Below are positions 1 through 5,534 of a DNA stretch of 6,117 nt, in pieces. The position numbers were made by a program, and so were the translations under genes. Each line of letters opens with the position of its first letter. The stretch's first letter is position 1. The stretch is from Actinomycetota bacterium (lineage in GTDB: Bacteria > Actinomycetota > Acidimicrobiia > Acidimicrobiales > Microtrichaceae), in the NCBI GenBank assembly GCA_009700815.1, contig WLLG01000150.1, positions 1 to 6,117 on the forward strand, read 5' to 3'. The notes below the pieces were generated by a model. The model was not told the origin of the DNA, searched no databases, and saw only the letters and a program-made list of their open reading frames with translations.

Positions 1-377
1 AGCTCACCCTGCAACTGCTGAAAATTGGCCGAGGCCTTCAGATCTGGGTACCCCTCGGCAACGGCAAACACGTTGGCTAGCGCTTGGCGCATCTCACCAT
101 CTGCGGCAGATTTCTCGCCAATGGTGCTCGCCGTTTGAGCATCGGTTCTTGCCTTGGTGACCGCCTCGAGTGTGTCACGCTCATGACCCATGTAACCCCG
201 AACAGTCTCGATCAAGTTGGGTATCAGCTCAGCGCGTCGAGTGAGTTGCACATCTACTCCCGCAGAGGCTTCATCCACTGAAACCCGCTGGGTACGCAAC
301 TTGTTCAGCCCGGTAGCAAAGAACAGCCCGAGAAGCACGAGGAGAATCACAAGAACAAACACGGCAATAAGAATCAT
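1..377 (-). CDS. lemA: LemA family protein, N-terminal 125 residues (3' end outside window)
   Basis: The reading frame is open from an ATG at 377 to the window edge, so about a third of a typical LemA (roughly 185 residues) is missing. Residues 2-22 form one hydrophobic membrane segment (MILIAVFVLVILLVLLG...). A LemA domain follows, with the hallmarks VDEASAGVDVQLTRRAELIPNLIETV at about 34-59 and VAEGYPDLKA at about 106-115, then the NFQQLQ stretch. The family is a membrane-anchored helical bundle whose N-terminus lies outside; its biochemical function is unknown. The start is supported by AAGGA at 388-392, 10 bases upstream, and by the membrane segment beginning at once. In the RNA this ribosome site would lie in the loop of a weak 5-bp hairpin (378-382 with 393-397). 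It follows the DUF2207 gene on the same strand after 103 bases; the pair is a common neighbourhood and probably works together at the membrane (inference). Confidence 0.93.
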   Translation of the reverse strand, partial: MILIAVFVLVILLVLLGLFFATGLNKLRTQRVSVDEASAGVDVQLTRRAELIPNLIETVRGYMGHERDTLEAVTKARTDAQTASTIGEKSAADGEMRQALANVFAVAEGYPDLKASANFQQLQGE

Positions 378-427
378 GAAAGCAATTTCCTTCTTTCGGG
401 ATGCCCACCAAGAAAGCGAGCTGATGA

Positions 428-457
428 ACTACAGGCTAGGTCGCCGTATGGGGTCAA
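428..457 (-). promoter_or_regulatory. Possible promoter for the LemA gene
   Basis: On the minus strand a -35-like TTGACC (452-457) is followed after 18 bases by TGTAGT (428-433), close to the sigma-70/SigA type. Transcription would start near 421 and give a leader of about 45 bases before the LemA ATG. It lies in the 103-base gap after the DUF2207 stop, where an internal promoter would let LemA be made apart from the upstream genes. The call rests only on consensus matching, and chance matches of this quality are common. Confidence 0.3.
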
Positions 458-480
458 GACTCTGATCGCGAGGGCAGAAC

Positions 481-2211
481 TCACCAGGAACCCCCACCGC
501 CACCGCCACCGCCAGACCCGCCAGAGAACCCGCCGCCAGACCCGCTACTTGCCCGTGATGCTGCGTAGGCGGCAGAAGCCCCAACGATTGCCGAGTTAAA
601 CGAGGCGTTCATATCGTTCATTGAATAGCCCCGGCCCGTTCCCGCCCAGATAATCCATGGGACTGCGGGGGTTTGTAGGCCTTGGGCCTCGTAGCGCTGC
701 GCCCAGATCTCGGCCGATCCAAGGGCGATCGCCCAAGGCAGGTATTTCGGGTACCAGTCCAAGTGTTTGGCTGCTTCAAATCGAGACTCCGAGGAATCTG
801 TGGTGAGGAACCTTGCAAAGCCACCCGTCCTTGACCAGACCTCTCGGCCGGCCTCGGTTCGTTTTGTCAGCACACCCGGGTCGAACATCATGCCGAGAGC
901 AACTAGCGCAAAGGCCCCAAGCCCGCTCAGTAACGGCCACAGCGCAGATGCGTTGTTGCCAAAGAGGTACCGGCCAATCAGGAAGAAGCTTCCGATTAGT
1001 GCCACCCAACCCAATGCGGCGACGGCAATTCCGTGGCCAGAGGAGATCAGATACTTCTTCGATGCTTCACCCACAGCCGCATGAAGTGCCTTCTTGGCCG
1101 CCGCAATCTGTTCGCCTGAACCCTTGGACTTTGACACCTCGAAACTCTGCCCCTGAGCTGTCAGACCAATCGCCCTCAGCATTGCGGTTTCGGCTGGCCA
1201 CTGAGGTGCGACGGCTGGGTCCGCAATCAAAGTGACCGTCCAAGTGTCATCGTCTCCGGCGAGCTGCAACAAGCCGCGCTCAGCAAGATCAAACAGCGTG
1301 GCTTGCAGCGCCTCTGATGAATCCTGTTCGTCAAGAACTTTGACGCCCAAGGCGGGGAAAACCCCTTCGGGTGGCTCAAAGAGAACTGGGAATCCGGGTT
1401 CGATTTCACGAGTTCGGGAGATCAGATAGAAACCCAAGCCGGCCGCAAGCATCGCTGCGATCACCGACAGAGCAATGGTGAGCGCAACCAAACCTGAGTC
1501 ATTACTGCCGGCGGGCGGAGGCGGCAGGGCATTACTCGGGAATGAGACCCGCACCGTGACTGGTGTAAACGCATCGATCGGTCCCGTTTGGATCCGCAAA
1601 CTCGTTCCTTCGATGCTCGCGGTGCAGGGCGTATCCCTACCCTGAACGCACTCGGCCTTATCCGGTTTTGTGGGCAACTCGGCCGAGATGCTCACAGCCT
1701 GCATAGGCATCTGCCAGCCTTGGCCAACGACATCCCACCACCACAAGGTCTCGCCGTCTGGGCCGGGCTCGAGCGCTCCGGTGGTACTCGAATCGATCTG
1801 ATACGTGTGCTCTCCTGGAATCAACGTGACGTTTGGATCGCCGATCCGCGCAGTTTCGGTGCCAGCAGCACCATCGATCATTGTGTAGGGCTCTTGTCGG
1901 CCATCACGAGAGATCGACTCAATCGTGACTGGGTGCTCGACATTGTCTCGGCGTGGGTCAGCAGTATCAAAAATTCGAAAGATGCCATGTTTGTTTGCTG
2001 GCATCTCGGTTGTGATGACTTCCTGGGTACGGAGGTCCCCGGTCTTGGACAGGACCATAGAAGCTTCGTAGTTGGTGATAGTCGCCGTGTCTCTCACCTG
2101 ATCACCCGTGGAGGAAATCGGTTTCGCGAAGAGAACAGCTAGAAGCCCGAGCAGCAGCACCACTCGCAAGACCCAAGCCAGAACTTTGCGGCCACCAGAA
2201 GAACGCTTCAT
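481..2211 (-). CDS. DUF2207 family membrane protein
   Basis: This 576-residue protein has the usual DUF2207 layout. A signal anchor spans about 10-29. An extracytoplasmic beta-rich domain covers about 36-225 (start TATITNYEASMVLSKTGDL) and contains two cysteines, 188 and 196. A Pro-rich linker PPPPAG leads to a membrane segment at about 241-263, then a cytoplasmic stretch (PPEGVFPALGVKVLDE, then a winged-helix-like SEALQATLFDLAERGLLQL). Two more membrane segments follow at about 394-413 and 424-442. Next come the family motifs TEAGREVWSRTGGFARFL and LDWYPKYLPWAIALG, and the tail ends in Gly/Ser-rich sequence closing with GGSW, typical of the family. The biochemical role is unknown; members often lie beside LemA, as here. 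The ATG lies 4 bases past the stop of the SCO6745-like gene with no clear Shine-Dalgarno sequence, so translational coupling is likely. The family call is firm; any function beyond a membrane-associated role is inference. Confidence 0.93.
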   Translation of the reverse strand: MKRSSGGRKVLAWVLRVVLLLGLLAVLFAKPISSTGDQVRDTATITNYEASMVLSKTGDLRTQEVITTEMPANKHGIFRIFDTADPRRDNVEHPVTIESISRDGRQEPYTMIDGAAGTETARIGDPNVTLIPGEHTYQIDSSTTGALEPGPDGETLWWWDVVGQGWQMPMQAVSISAELPTKPDKAECVQGRDTPCTASIEGTSLRIQTGPIDAFTPVTVRVSFPSNALPPPPAGSNDSGLVALTIALSVIAAMLAAGLGFYLISRTREIEPGFPVLFEPPEGVFPALGVKVLDEQDSSEALQATLFDLAERGLLQLAGDDDTWTVTLIADPAVAPQWPAETAMLRAIGLTAQGQSFEVSKSKGSGEQIAAAKKALHAAVGEASKKYLISSGHGIAVAALGWVALIGSFFLIGRYLFGNNASALWPLLSGLGAFALVALGMMFDPGVLTKRTEAGREVWSRTGGFARFLTTDSSESRFEAAKHLDWYPKYLPWAIALGSAEIWAQRYEAQGLQTPAVPWIIWAGTGRGYSMNDMNASFNSAIVGASAAYAASRASSGSGGGFSGGSGGGGGGGGSW

Positions 2212-2215
2212 GAGG

Positions 2216-2953
2216 TCATGGCGCAGTGAGCAGCGGGCCGATACGGCTGAGTCCGCTCAGGAATGCCTCTTGGCCAGCTTCGTCAAGTGCTAGATAGGCC
2301 GGCAATACGATTTCATCGGTCAGTAATTCGGCCTCTTCACGCTGCTCACGCTGGCCATCCGAGATCTCTCCCGCAGCATCATCGGCCCATCCAAACATGG
2401 CCATGTCATTAGGTCGTGAGATTGCGTGCGCAACTACTGAGTCAAGTCCCACTGCTCGCAGAGCAAGCAGGTGTGCACTGCCGCGAAACTCTCGCAGCAA
2501 CGAGATCAACTGCATTGCTCTAGCGGGCGCATCTTCAGCTAAAGGCATACGGCGTGCCCCTGCGTAGAGGGTGAGCGCAGTTGGGTCAGCAGCATCGTTG
2601 ACGATGTCAGCCGCAGCGACAAAGGCATCAAGGCCCTCAACACCTGTCAGCTTGCGCCGACCAAGTTCGGCAGCGCATTCCCAAAACGCGGCCGCGGCCA
2701 CAGTCGGAGAAACAATCTCGCTGCCCGCATTCCACGCGTCGGCAAGAACCGTTGGCTCAAAATATCCAAATGCCGCCTGCACCATGGACGCATCAACATC
2801 GCCGAGCACGCCACCTCGCCCAAGAAAATAAAACTTGAAGCCGTCAAGGCCAATCTCGGTGCCCTGATTCATGGTCTCGGCAACGAAATAGTGCGCCCAT
2901 CCAAGGTCTCTAATCTGTGGGCAAGCCTCTGCGAGAAGTTCATCAGGATTCAT
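2216..2953 (-). CDS. SCO6745-like (helix-turn-helix-like) family protein
   Basis: This is a 245-residue soluble, mostly helical protein with no signal or membrane segment. It matches the actinobacterial SCO6745 family in order of motifs: GLDGFKFYFLGRGGVLGDVDA (about 35-55), AAFGYFEPTVLADAW (60-74), LTLYAGARRMPLAEDAPARA (127-146) and the signature LLREFRGSAHLLALRAVGL (152-170). The family is often labelled helix-turn-helix-like, but its function is unknown and DNA binding is unproven. Members are usually somewhat longer (about 270-290 residues). This one ends with a helical segment AELLTDEIVLPAYLALDEAGQEAFLSGL. The ATG at 2953 has no strong ribosome site; the upstream AAAGATAAAG is weak. It is the first gene of the DUF2207 operon and lies divergent to the NTF2-like gene, so it could be a regulator of either (inference). 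Family identity comes from recalled motifs, not a search. Confidence 0.8.
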   Translation of the reverse strand: MNPDELLAEACPQIRDLGWAHYFVAETMNQGTEIGLDGFKFYFLGRGGVLGDVDASMVQAAFGYFEPTVLADAWNAGSEIVSPTVAAAAFWECAAELGRRKLTGVEGLDAFVAAADIVNDAADPTALTLYAGARRMPLAEDAPARAMQLISLLREFRGSAHLLALRAVGLDSVVAHAISRPNDMAMFGWADDAAGEISDGQREQREEAELLTDEIVLPAYLALDEAGQEAFLSGLSRIGPLLTAP

Positions 2954-2994
2954 GGCTTTATCTTTGCATCCGCAGCACCTGTTTGCTTAAGCAA

Positions 2995-3009
2995 TTCCAA
3001 GCCTTGGAA
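2995..3009. promoter_or_regulatory. 15-base palindrome in the divergent intergenic region
   Basis: TTCCAAG-C-CTTGGAA is a perfect inverted repeat with a single central base. It lies 42 bases upstream of the SCO6745-like ATG and about 90 upstream of the NTF2-like ATG. Its right arm is the -35 element of the possible plus-strand promoter. Another small palindrome (GCTTAAGC, 2985-2992) lies 2 bases to its left. Size and position fit an operator for a dimeric regulator, which is an inference. Confidence 0.35.
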
Positions 3010-3032
3010 GCCCTTGGCAGGAGGAGTAGCTT
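3004..3032 (+). promoter_or_regulatory. Possible promoter for the NTF2-like gene
   Basis: TTGGAA (3004-3009), a 17-base spacer, then TAGCTT (3027-3032) match the loose actinobacterial pattern TTGNNN-17-TANNNT. The leader would be about 59 bases. The -35 element overlaps the palindrome at 2995-3009, so a protein bound there could block it. The rest of the 145-base intergenic region (2954-3098) shows no convincing minus-strand promoter for the SCO6745-like gene. Confidence 0.25.
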
Positions 3033-3098
3033 TTCATCGCAGCGGGAACGCGGCAGTTTGCTGCAATTAGTAGCCAGAGCAAGGAACCAAGGGGACCC

Positions 3099-3539
3099 AT
3101 GTTTGAGATTTCTGATTCAACGGTTGCAGAAGACGGAGACCTTTCCGCTCGTGCAGCATCGCTGCGATCCCGAACTGCTGTACAAAACCAGGACCGTGCG
3201 GCATGGCTCGCCCTGTTTACCGAGGACGCAGTGGTGCAAGACCCAGTTGGTCCCTCGGCTTTTGATGAATCAGGTCTGGGCCATCACGGAACCGAAGCAA
3301 TTGCCGCCTTTTGGGACACGGTGATTGCACCCAACCCCGTCAGCATGCGCATTCACGGGTCGTACGCTGGCGCGCAAGAGGTTGCCAATGTCATCACGAT
3401 TACCACCGAATTTCCTGATGGGTCACGAGCCGAGGTACCCGGTGTGGCCATCTATAAGGTGAACGAAGCGGGCAAGGTTGTTGCGCTGCGCGCCTTTTGG
3501 GAAATGGATCAACTCAACTTTGTTGCCGCGCCGAGCTAG
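3099..3539 (+). CDS. NTF2-like / SnoaL-like (ketosteroid-isomerase fold) protein
   Basis: This small soluble protein of 146 residues has the cone-shaped NTF2-like fold pattern. An N-terminal helix (about 16-40) runs into ALFTEDAVVQDPVG (38-51). Then come HHGTEAIAAFWDTVIAP (62-78), beta strands in ANVITITTEF and VPGVAIYKVNEAGKVVALRAFWEM (113-136). The DPVG motif with D48 aligns with the general base Asp38 of bacterial delta-5-3-ketosteroid isomerase (KSI). The two oxyanion-hole residues do not align: KSI Tyr14 falls on S24 and Asp99 on A117. It therefore keeps a possible base but is unlikely to be a true steroid isomerase; a hydrolase, isomerase or binding role on an unknown small molecule remains possible. 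A ribosome site AAGGGG (3089-3094) lies 4 bases before the ATG. It is the only plus-strand gene and converges on rlmB. Confidence 0.85.
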   Translation: MFEISDSTVAEDGDLSARAASLRSRTAVQNQDRAAWLALFTEDAVVQDPVGPSAFDESGLGHHGTEAIAAFWDTVIAPNPVSMRIHGSYAGAQEVANVITITTEFPDGSRAEVPGVAIYKVNEAGKVVALRAFWEMDQLNFVAAPS

Positions 3540-3590
3540 TTAGCTGCCGAGCTAGTTACTGCTCAGCTAGTTATCGCTCAGCTAGATATC
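3528..3590. repeat. Tandem repeat spanning two convergent stop codons
   Basis: There are four copies of a core (G/C)AGCTAG(T/A)TA at 3533-3542, 3549-3558, 3564-3573 and 3579-3588, spaced 16, 15 and 15 bases. The last two full units, GCTCAGCTAGTTATC (3561-3575) and GCTCAGCTAGATATC (3576-3590), differ at one base. CTAG is self-complementary, so every unit carries TAG on both strands. The first copy provides the stop of the NTF2-like gene and the last the stop of rlmB. TAGCT/AGCTA (3541-3545 and 3550-3554) can form a short hairpin, but there is no U-tract, so I do not call a terminator. Confidence 0.9.
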
Positions 3591-4688
3591 GCGGAGACGA
3601 GCAATCTCGTAACAGGCAACTGCCCCAGCCGAGGCTACGTTCAGCGAGGCGAGTCGGCCGTGTAGAGGGATTGAGGCCGTGAGGTCGCAGCGCTGCCGAA
3701 CAAGGCGAGACAGTCCTTTGCCCTCTGCCCCCAGCACGAGGCAAACCCCCGACTGCGCAACCTCAAGATTATGAATCGCAGTATCTCCGGCCATGTCTAG
3801 GCCCACCGTCCAGATTCCAGCGGCCTTCATTGTTTCGATTGCAGTCGGCAAGCCACCGACAAGGGCCATGGGCAGGTACTCGATGGCACCCGCAGCCGTC
3901 TTTGTAACCGTCGGCGTGACATGAACGGCACGGTGCTTCGGCAAAATCACCCCCGTCACTCCAGCGCACTCGGCGATTCGCAGAAGCGCTCCAAGGTTGC
4001 CGGGGTCGGTGACTCCATCTACAGCTAGCAAGAATGGGGCTTGACCATCCACCGTCTCAAACAAGTTTTCTAGCGGCGTTTCTGAGATTTCACCCGCTCG
4101 GGCGACGATCCCCTGAGGAGCATCAGTATGACTGACCGAGTCAAGCTTGGTTCGACTGACATGAGTGACCGGAACCCGTAGTTCATCGGCCAAATCCAAT
4201 ATGTCCGCAATGATGTCGACGCGTTCAATCTCATTCGAGATGACAATCTCGTAGGTTCGCCGCTCACCGGCCAACAACAACTCGCGTACAGCTTGGCGAC
4301 CCTCGACTTGGGTGCCGCCAAGACCACGATCCTTATTGGCCGGCCGGGCTACATCGCGACCACCTGTGCGGCCACCTGTGCGAGTGCCGGAACTTCGAGC
4401 GCCAATGCTTCGAGCCCCGGCTGCCCCGCGAGTAGAAGTTGGTTTGGCTACGACAGGCACTGCTGCGCCACGGCGCTTGGCTCCAGCTTTAGGACCGCCA
4501 GATTTAGCCCCGCCAGACTTAGGACCGCCAGACTTCGGACCGCCACGGCCTGCGCCTCCGCCAGATTTTGCGCTGCCGGGTTTAGCACTGCCCCGGCCTG
4601 CGCCTGCGCCAGATTTGCCACCGCCAGATTTAGCCCCGCCAGATCTTGCACCGCCAGATGTAGGACCGCTCGGCCGACCTGGGCTCAT
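3582..4688 (-). CDS. rlmB: 23S rRNA (guanosine-2'-O)-methyltransferase RlmB, SpoU/TrmH family
   Basis: This enzyme uses S-adenosylmethionine to 2'-O-methylate a guanosine in 23S rRNA (G2251 in E. coli). It is a 368-residue protein in three parts. Residues 1-111 form a basic Gly/Ser/Lys/Arg tail without any Asp or Glu, with repeated KSGG(A/P) units. Residues 124-200 form the substrate-binding domain (GGTQVEGRQAVRELL...PQGIVA). The SPOUT trefoil-knot domain follows from about 218, with motif 1 DGVTDPGNLGALLRIAECAG (224-243; N231, R237), motif 2 LVLGAEGKGLSRLVR (317-331; E322) and motif 3 IPLHGRLASLNVASAGAVACYE (340-361; S348, N350). Catalytic and cofactor positions are intact. The ATG at 4688 follows a strong AAGAGGAG, so the long tail is probably translated; E. 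coli RlmB (about 243 residues) lacks it. It is downstream of ispF with an 88-base gap. Assignment to RlmB rather than another SpoU member rests on length, the binding domain and the ispF neighbour. Confidence 0.93.
   Translation of the reverse strand: MSPGRPSGPTSGGARSGGAKSGGGKSGAGAGRGSAKPGSAKSGGGAGRGGPKSGGPKSGGAKSGGPKAGAKRRGAAVPVVAKPTSTRGAAGARSIGARSSGTRTGGRTGGRDVARPANKDRGLGGTQVEGRQAVRELLLAGERRTYEIVISNEIERVDIIADILDLADELRVPVTHVSRTKLDSVSHTDAPQGIVARAGEISETPLENLFETVDGQAPFLLAVDGVTDPGNLGALLRIAECAGVTGVILPKHRAVHVTPTVTKTAAGAIEYLPMALVGGLPTAIETMKAAGIWTVGLDMAGDTAIHNLEVAQSGVCLVLGAEGKGLSRLVRQRCDLTASIPLHGRLASLNVASAGAVACYEIARLRDI
4448..4651 (-). repeat. Degenerate coding repeat of the RlmB N-terminal tail
   Basis: Within rlmB a degenerate repeat of about 15 bases encodes pentapeptide-like units such as KSGGP, KSGGA and KPGSA, clearest at residues 13-66. 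On the plus strand it reads as variants of CCGCCAGA(T/C)TTAG. The product is flexible, strongly basic and like histone H1 or eukaryotic Gly/Arg-rich RNA-binding tails, which suggests non-specific RNA contact (inference). The repeat makes long shadow frames on the other strand, which I do not consider genes. Confidence 0.75.
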
Positions 4689-4695
4689 ACTCGTA

Positions 4696-4703
4696 CTCCT
4701 CTT
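4696..4703 (-). promoter_or_regulatory. Strong ribosome binding site of rlmB
   Basis: AAGAGGAG on the minus strand lies 7 bases before the ATG at 4688. It is the best Shine-Dalgarno match in the window. It fixes the rlmB start ahead of the basic tail rather than at an internal codon near the conserved domain. Confidence 0.8.
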
Positions 4704-4736
4704 GCGTTTTGAGTCATCTTCGAAGCTGTTGCTGCA

Positions 4737-4751
4737 CGCTCATGGTGAGCG
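4737..4751. repeat. Short perfect hairpin between ispF and rlmB
   Basis: On the minus strand CGCTCA-CCA-TGAGCG forms a 6-bp stem with a 3-base loop in the 88-base gap after the ispF stop. No U-tract follows, so read-through from ispF into rlmB is plausible. No convincing promoter is visible in the gap. It may be an RNA structure or processing site, or chance. Confidence 0.35.
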
Positions 4752-4776
4752 CTGTTTGTCAGTGCTGGCTGGGTAC

Positions 4777-5319
4777 TCACTTGCCGACCTCGGGTGAAGT
4801 CTGTGAGGCGGAGCCAGCCGACTCGATCAGGGCCGACTCGATTCGCGCCGACTCGATTAGAGCCGAAGCAAAACATGCGATGCCCTCGGACCGGCCAAGC
4901 CCACCGATCCCCTCGGCGCGCCTGCCTTTAATGGTTACCGGTGCACCAACTCGTGCGGACAGAATCTGCTGCATCTGCTCCCGATGAGCGGCCAACTTGG
5001 GCCGCTCGGCAATGACCGAACAATCTACGTTCACGACAATCCAGTTCTCGGCGAGGAGCATTCGAACAATCTCATCAAGCAATTCCAAGCTGTTTGCACC
5101 GCGCCAGCGCTCATCAGTATCAGGAAAATGAGTGCCCAAATCACCCAAGCCGGCAGCCCCCAGAAGAGCCTCACCAACGGCGTGGGTAATGACATCAGCA
5201 TCTGAATGCCCATGTAGCCCAGGCTCACCATCAAAGCGCACGCCACCGAGCACGAGCACCCGATCAGGGTCCTCAGAAAACTTGTGGACATCGAATCCAT
5301 TGCCGATCCGCAGACTCAT
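4777..5319 (-). CDS. ispF: 2-C-methyl-D-erythritol 2,4-cyclodiphosphate synthase IspF
   Basis: IspF converts CDP-methylerythritol 2-phosphate to methylerythritol 2,4-cyclodiphosphate and CMP, the fifth step of the non-mevalonate isoprenoid pathway, as a zinc-dependent cytoplasmic trimer. The protein has 180 residues against a usual 155-160. Metal ligands are present: GFDVH (D10, H12) and HSDADVITHAV (H46). LLGAAGLGDLGTHFPDTD (52-69), VNVDCSVIAERPKL (97-109) and the C-terminal EGIACFASALI are also as expected. Two things are odd. The loop normally reading K-A-T-T-T-E is KGRRAE (131-136), replacing the threonines near the CDP phosphates. The tail from about 155 is made of IESA repeats and runs some 20 residues beyond the normal end. 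I chose the ATG at 5319, with GGGGGAG 10 bases upstream, because MSLRIGNGFDVH is the normal IspF N-terminus. The frame stays open to an ATG at 5514, but that segment only translates repeats and a hairpin. Confidence 0.93.
   Translation of the reverse strand: MSLRIGNGFDVHKFSEDPDRVLVLGGVRFDGEPGLHGHSDADVITHAVGEALLGAAGLGDLGTHFPDTDERWRGANSLELLDEIVRMLLAENWIVVNVDCSVIAERPKLAAHREQMQQILSARVGAPVTIKGRRAEGIGGLGRSEGIACFASALIESARIESALIESAGSASQTSPEVGK
4817..4866 (-). repeat. 15-base tandem repeat encoding the IspF C-terminal tail
   Basis: Three full units occur at 4817-4831, 4832-4846 and 4847-4861, each starting GCCGACTCGAT on the plus strand, plus a 5-base partial unit. On the minus strand they encode LIESA-RIESA-LIESA in frame. 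The copies differ only in the last four bases, so they look like recent tandem duplication. They lie just past the usual IspF C-terminus. Confidence 0.9.
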
Positions 5320-5351
5320 GCTGCACAGTCTCCCCCACTGAACCCCATCAA

Positions 5352-5428
5352 GGCGAGTGCGAGGCGAGTCCGCGGCGAGTGCAAGGCGAGTCCGCGGCGA
5401 GTGCAAGGCGAGTGCAAGGCGAGTGCGA
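5352..5428. repeat. Seven tandem 11-base repeats upstream of ispF
   Basis: Seven consecutive units with no gaps (7 x 11 = 77 bases) share GGCGAGT followed by GCAA, GCGA or CCGC. On the minus strand, the ispF sense strand, they read as variants of TTGCACTCGCC. The end of the array is 32 bases upstream of the ispF ATG. The period is near one DNA turn, so each unit presents the same face, as in iteron or multi-operator arrays. There is no recognisable promoter among them. They lie outside the ispF coding region as I start it. Function is unknown. Confidence 0.9.
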
Positions 5429-5475
5429 GCGCTCCGCTTAGGACGAACCGCCCCTCTCTGGCCACCTGCAGACAT

Positions 5476-5522
5476 CAACCCGGATGGTTCTGGTCGACTA
5501 TCGACCAAAACCATCCGGGTTG
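5476..5522. repeat. 47-base near-perfect inverted repeat (possible U-less terminator)
   Basis: Arms 5476-5497 and 5501-5522 pair at 21 of 22 positions (the mismatch is 5490 with 5508) around a 3-base loop. The outer 14 pairs run CAACCCGGATGGTT with AACCATCCGGGTTG and the inner seven are TGGTCGA with TCGACCA. The hairpin lies 74 bases past the permease stop, between it and ispF. For transcripts of that strand the T-run (5528-5533, A on the plus strand) is upstream of the stem, so it is not a classic intrinsic terminator. A U-less hairpin terminator of the sort proposed in actinobacteria, or a protein-binding cruciform, is possible. Confidence 0.85.
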
Positions 5523-5534
5523 GCTCGAAAAAAG

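Noticed and set aside
1588..2142. 184-codon plus-strand frame opposite the DUF2207 gene
   Set aside because: It has no recognisable domain or ribosome site and lies wholly inside a gene with clear family motifs on the other strand.
4312..4797. Long plus-strand frames rich in Pro/Ala opposite rlmB
   Set aside because: They mirror the repetitive basic tail; the rlmB frame has the conserved family domains and a strong ribosome site.
4709..4987. ADSIR repeats on the plus strand resembling pentapeptide-repeat proteins
   Set aside because: Only three units, opposite the conserved IspF C-terminus; any 15-base repeat gives a pentapeptide in every frame.
2989..5090. 14-base match AAGCAATTCCAAGC between the divergent region (2989) and ispF (5077)
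   Set aside because: The second copy encodes conserved IspF residues (SLELLD), and one 14-base match in 6 kb is within reach of chance.
5320..5514. N-terminal extension of IspF by 65 residues to an ATG at 5514
   Set aside because: The added sequence only translates the 11-base repeats and part of the hairpin, while MSLRIGNGFDVH is the normal N-terminus and has its own GGGGGAG site.
5476..5533. Classic intrinsic terminator
   Set aside because: The T-run lies upstream of the stem for minus-strand transcripts and reads as A's downstream on the plus strand.
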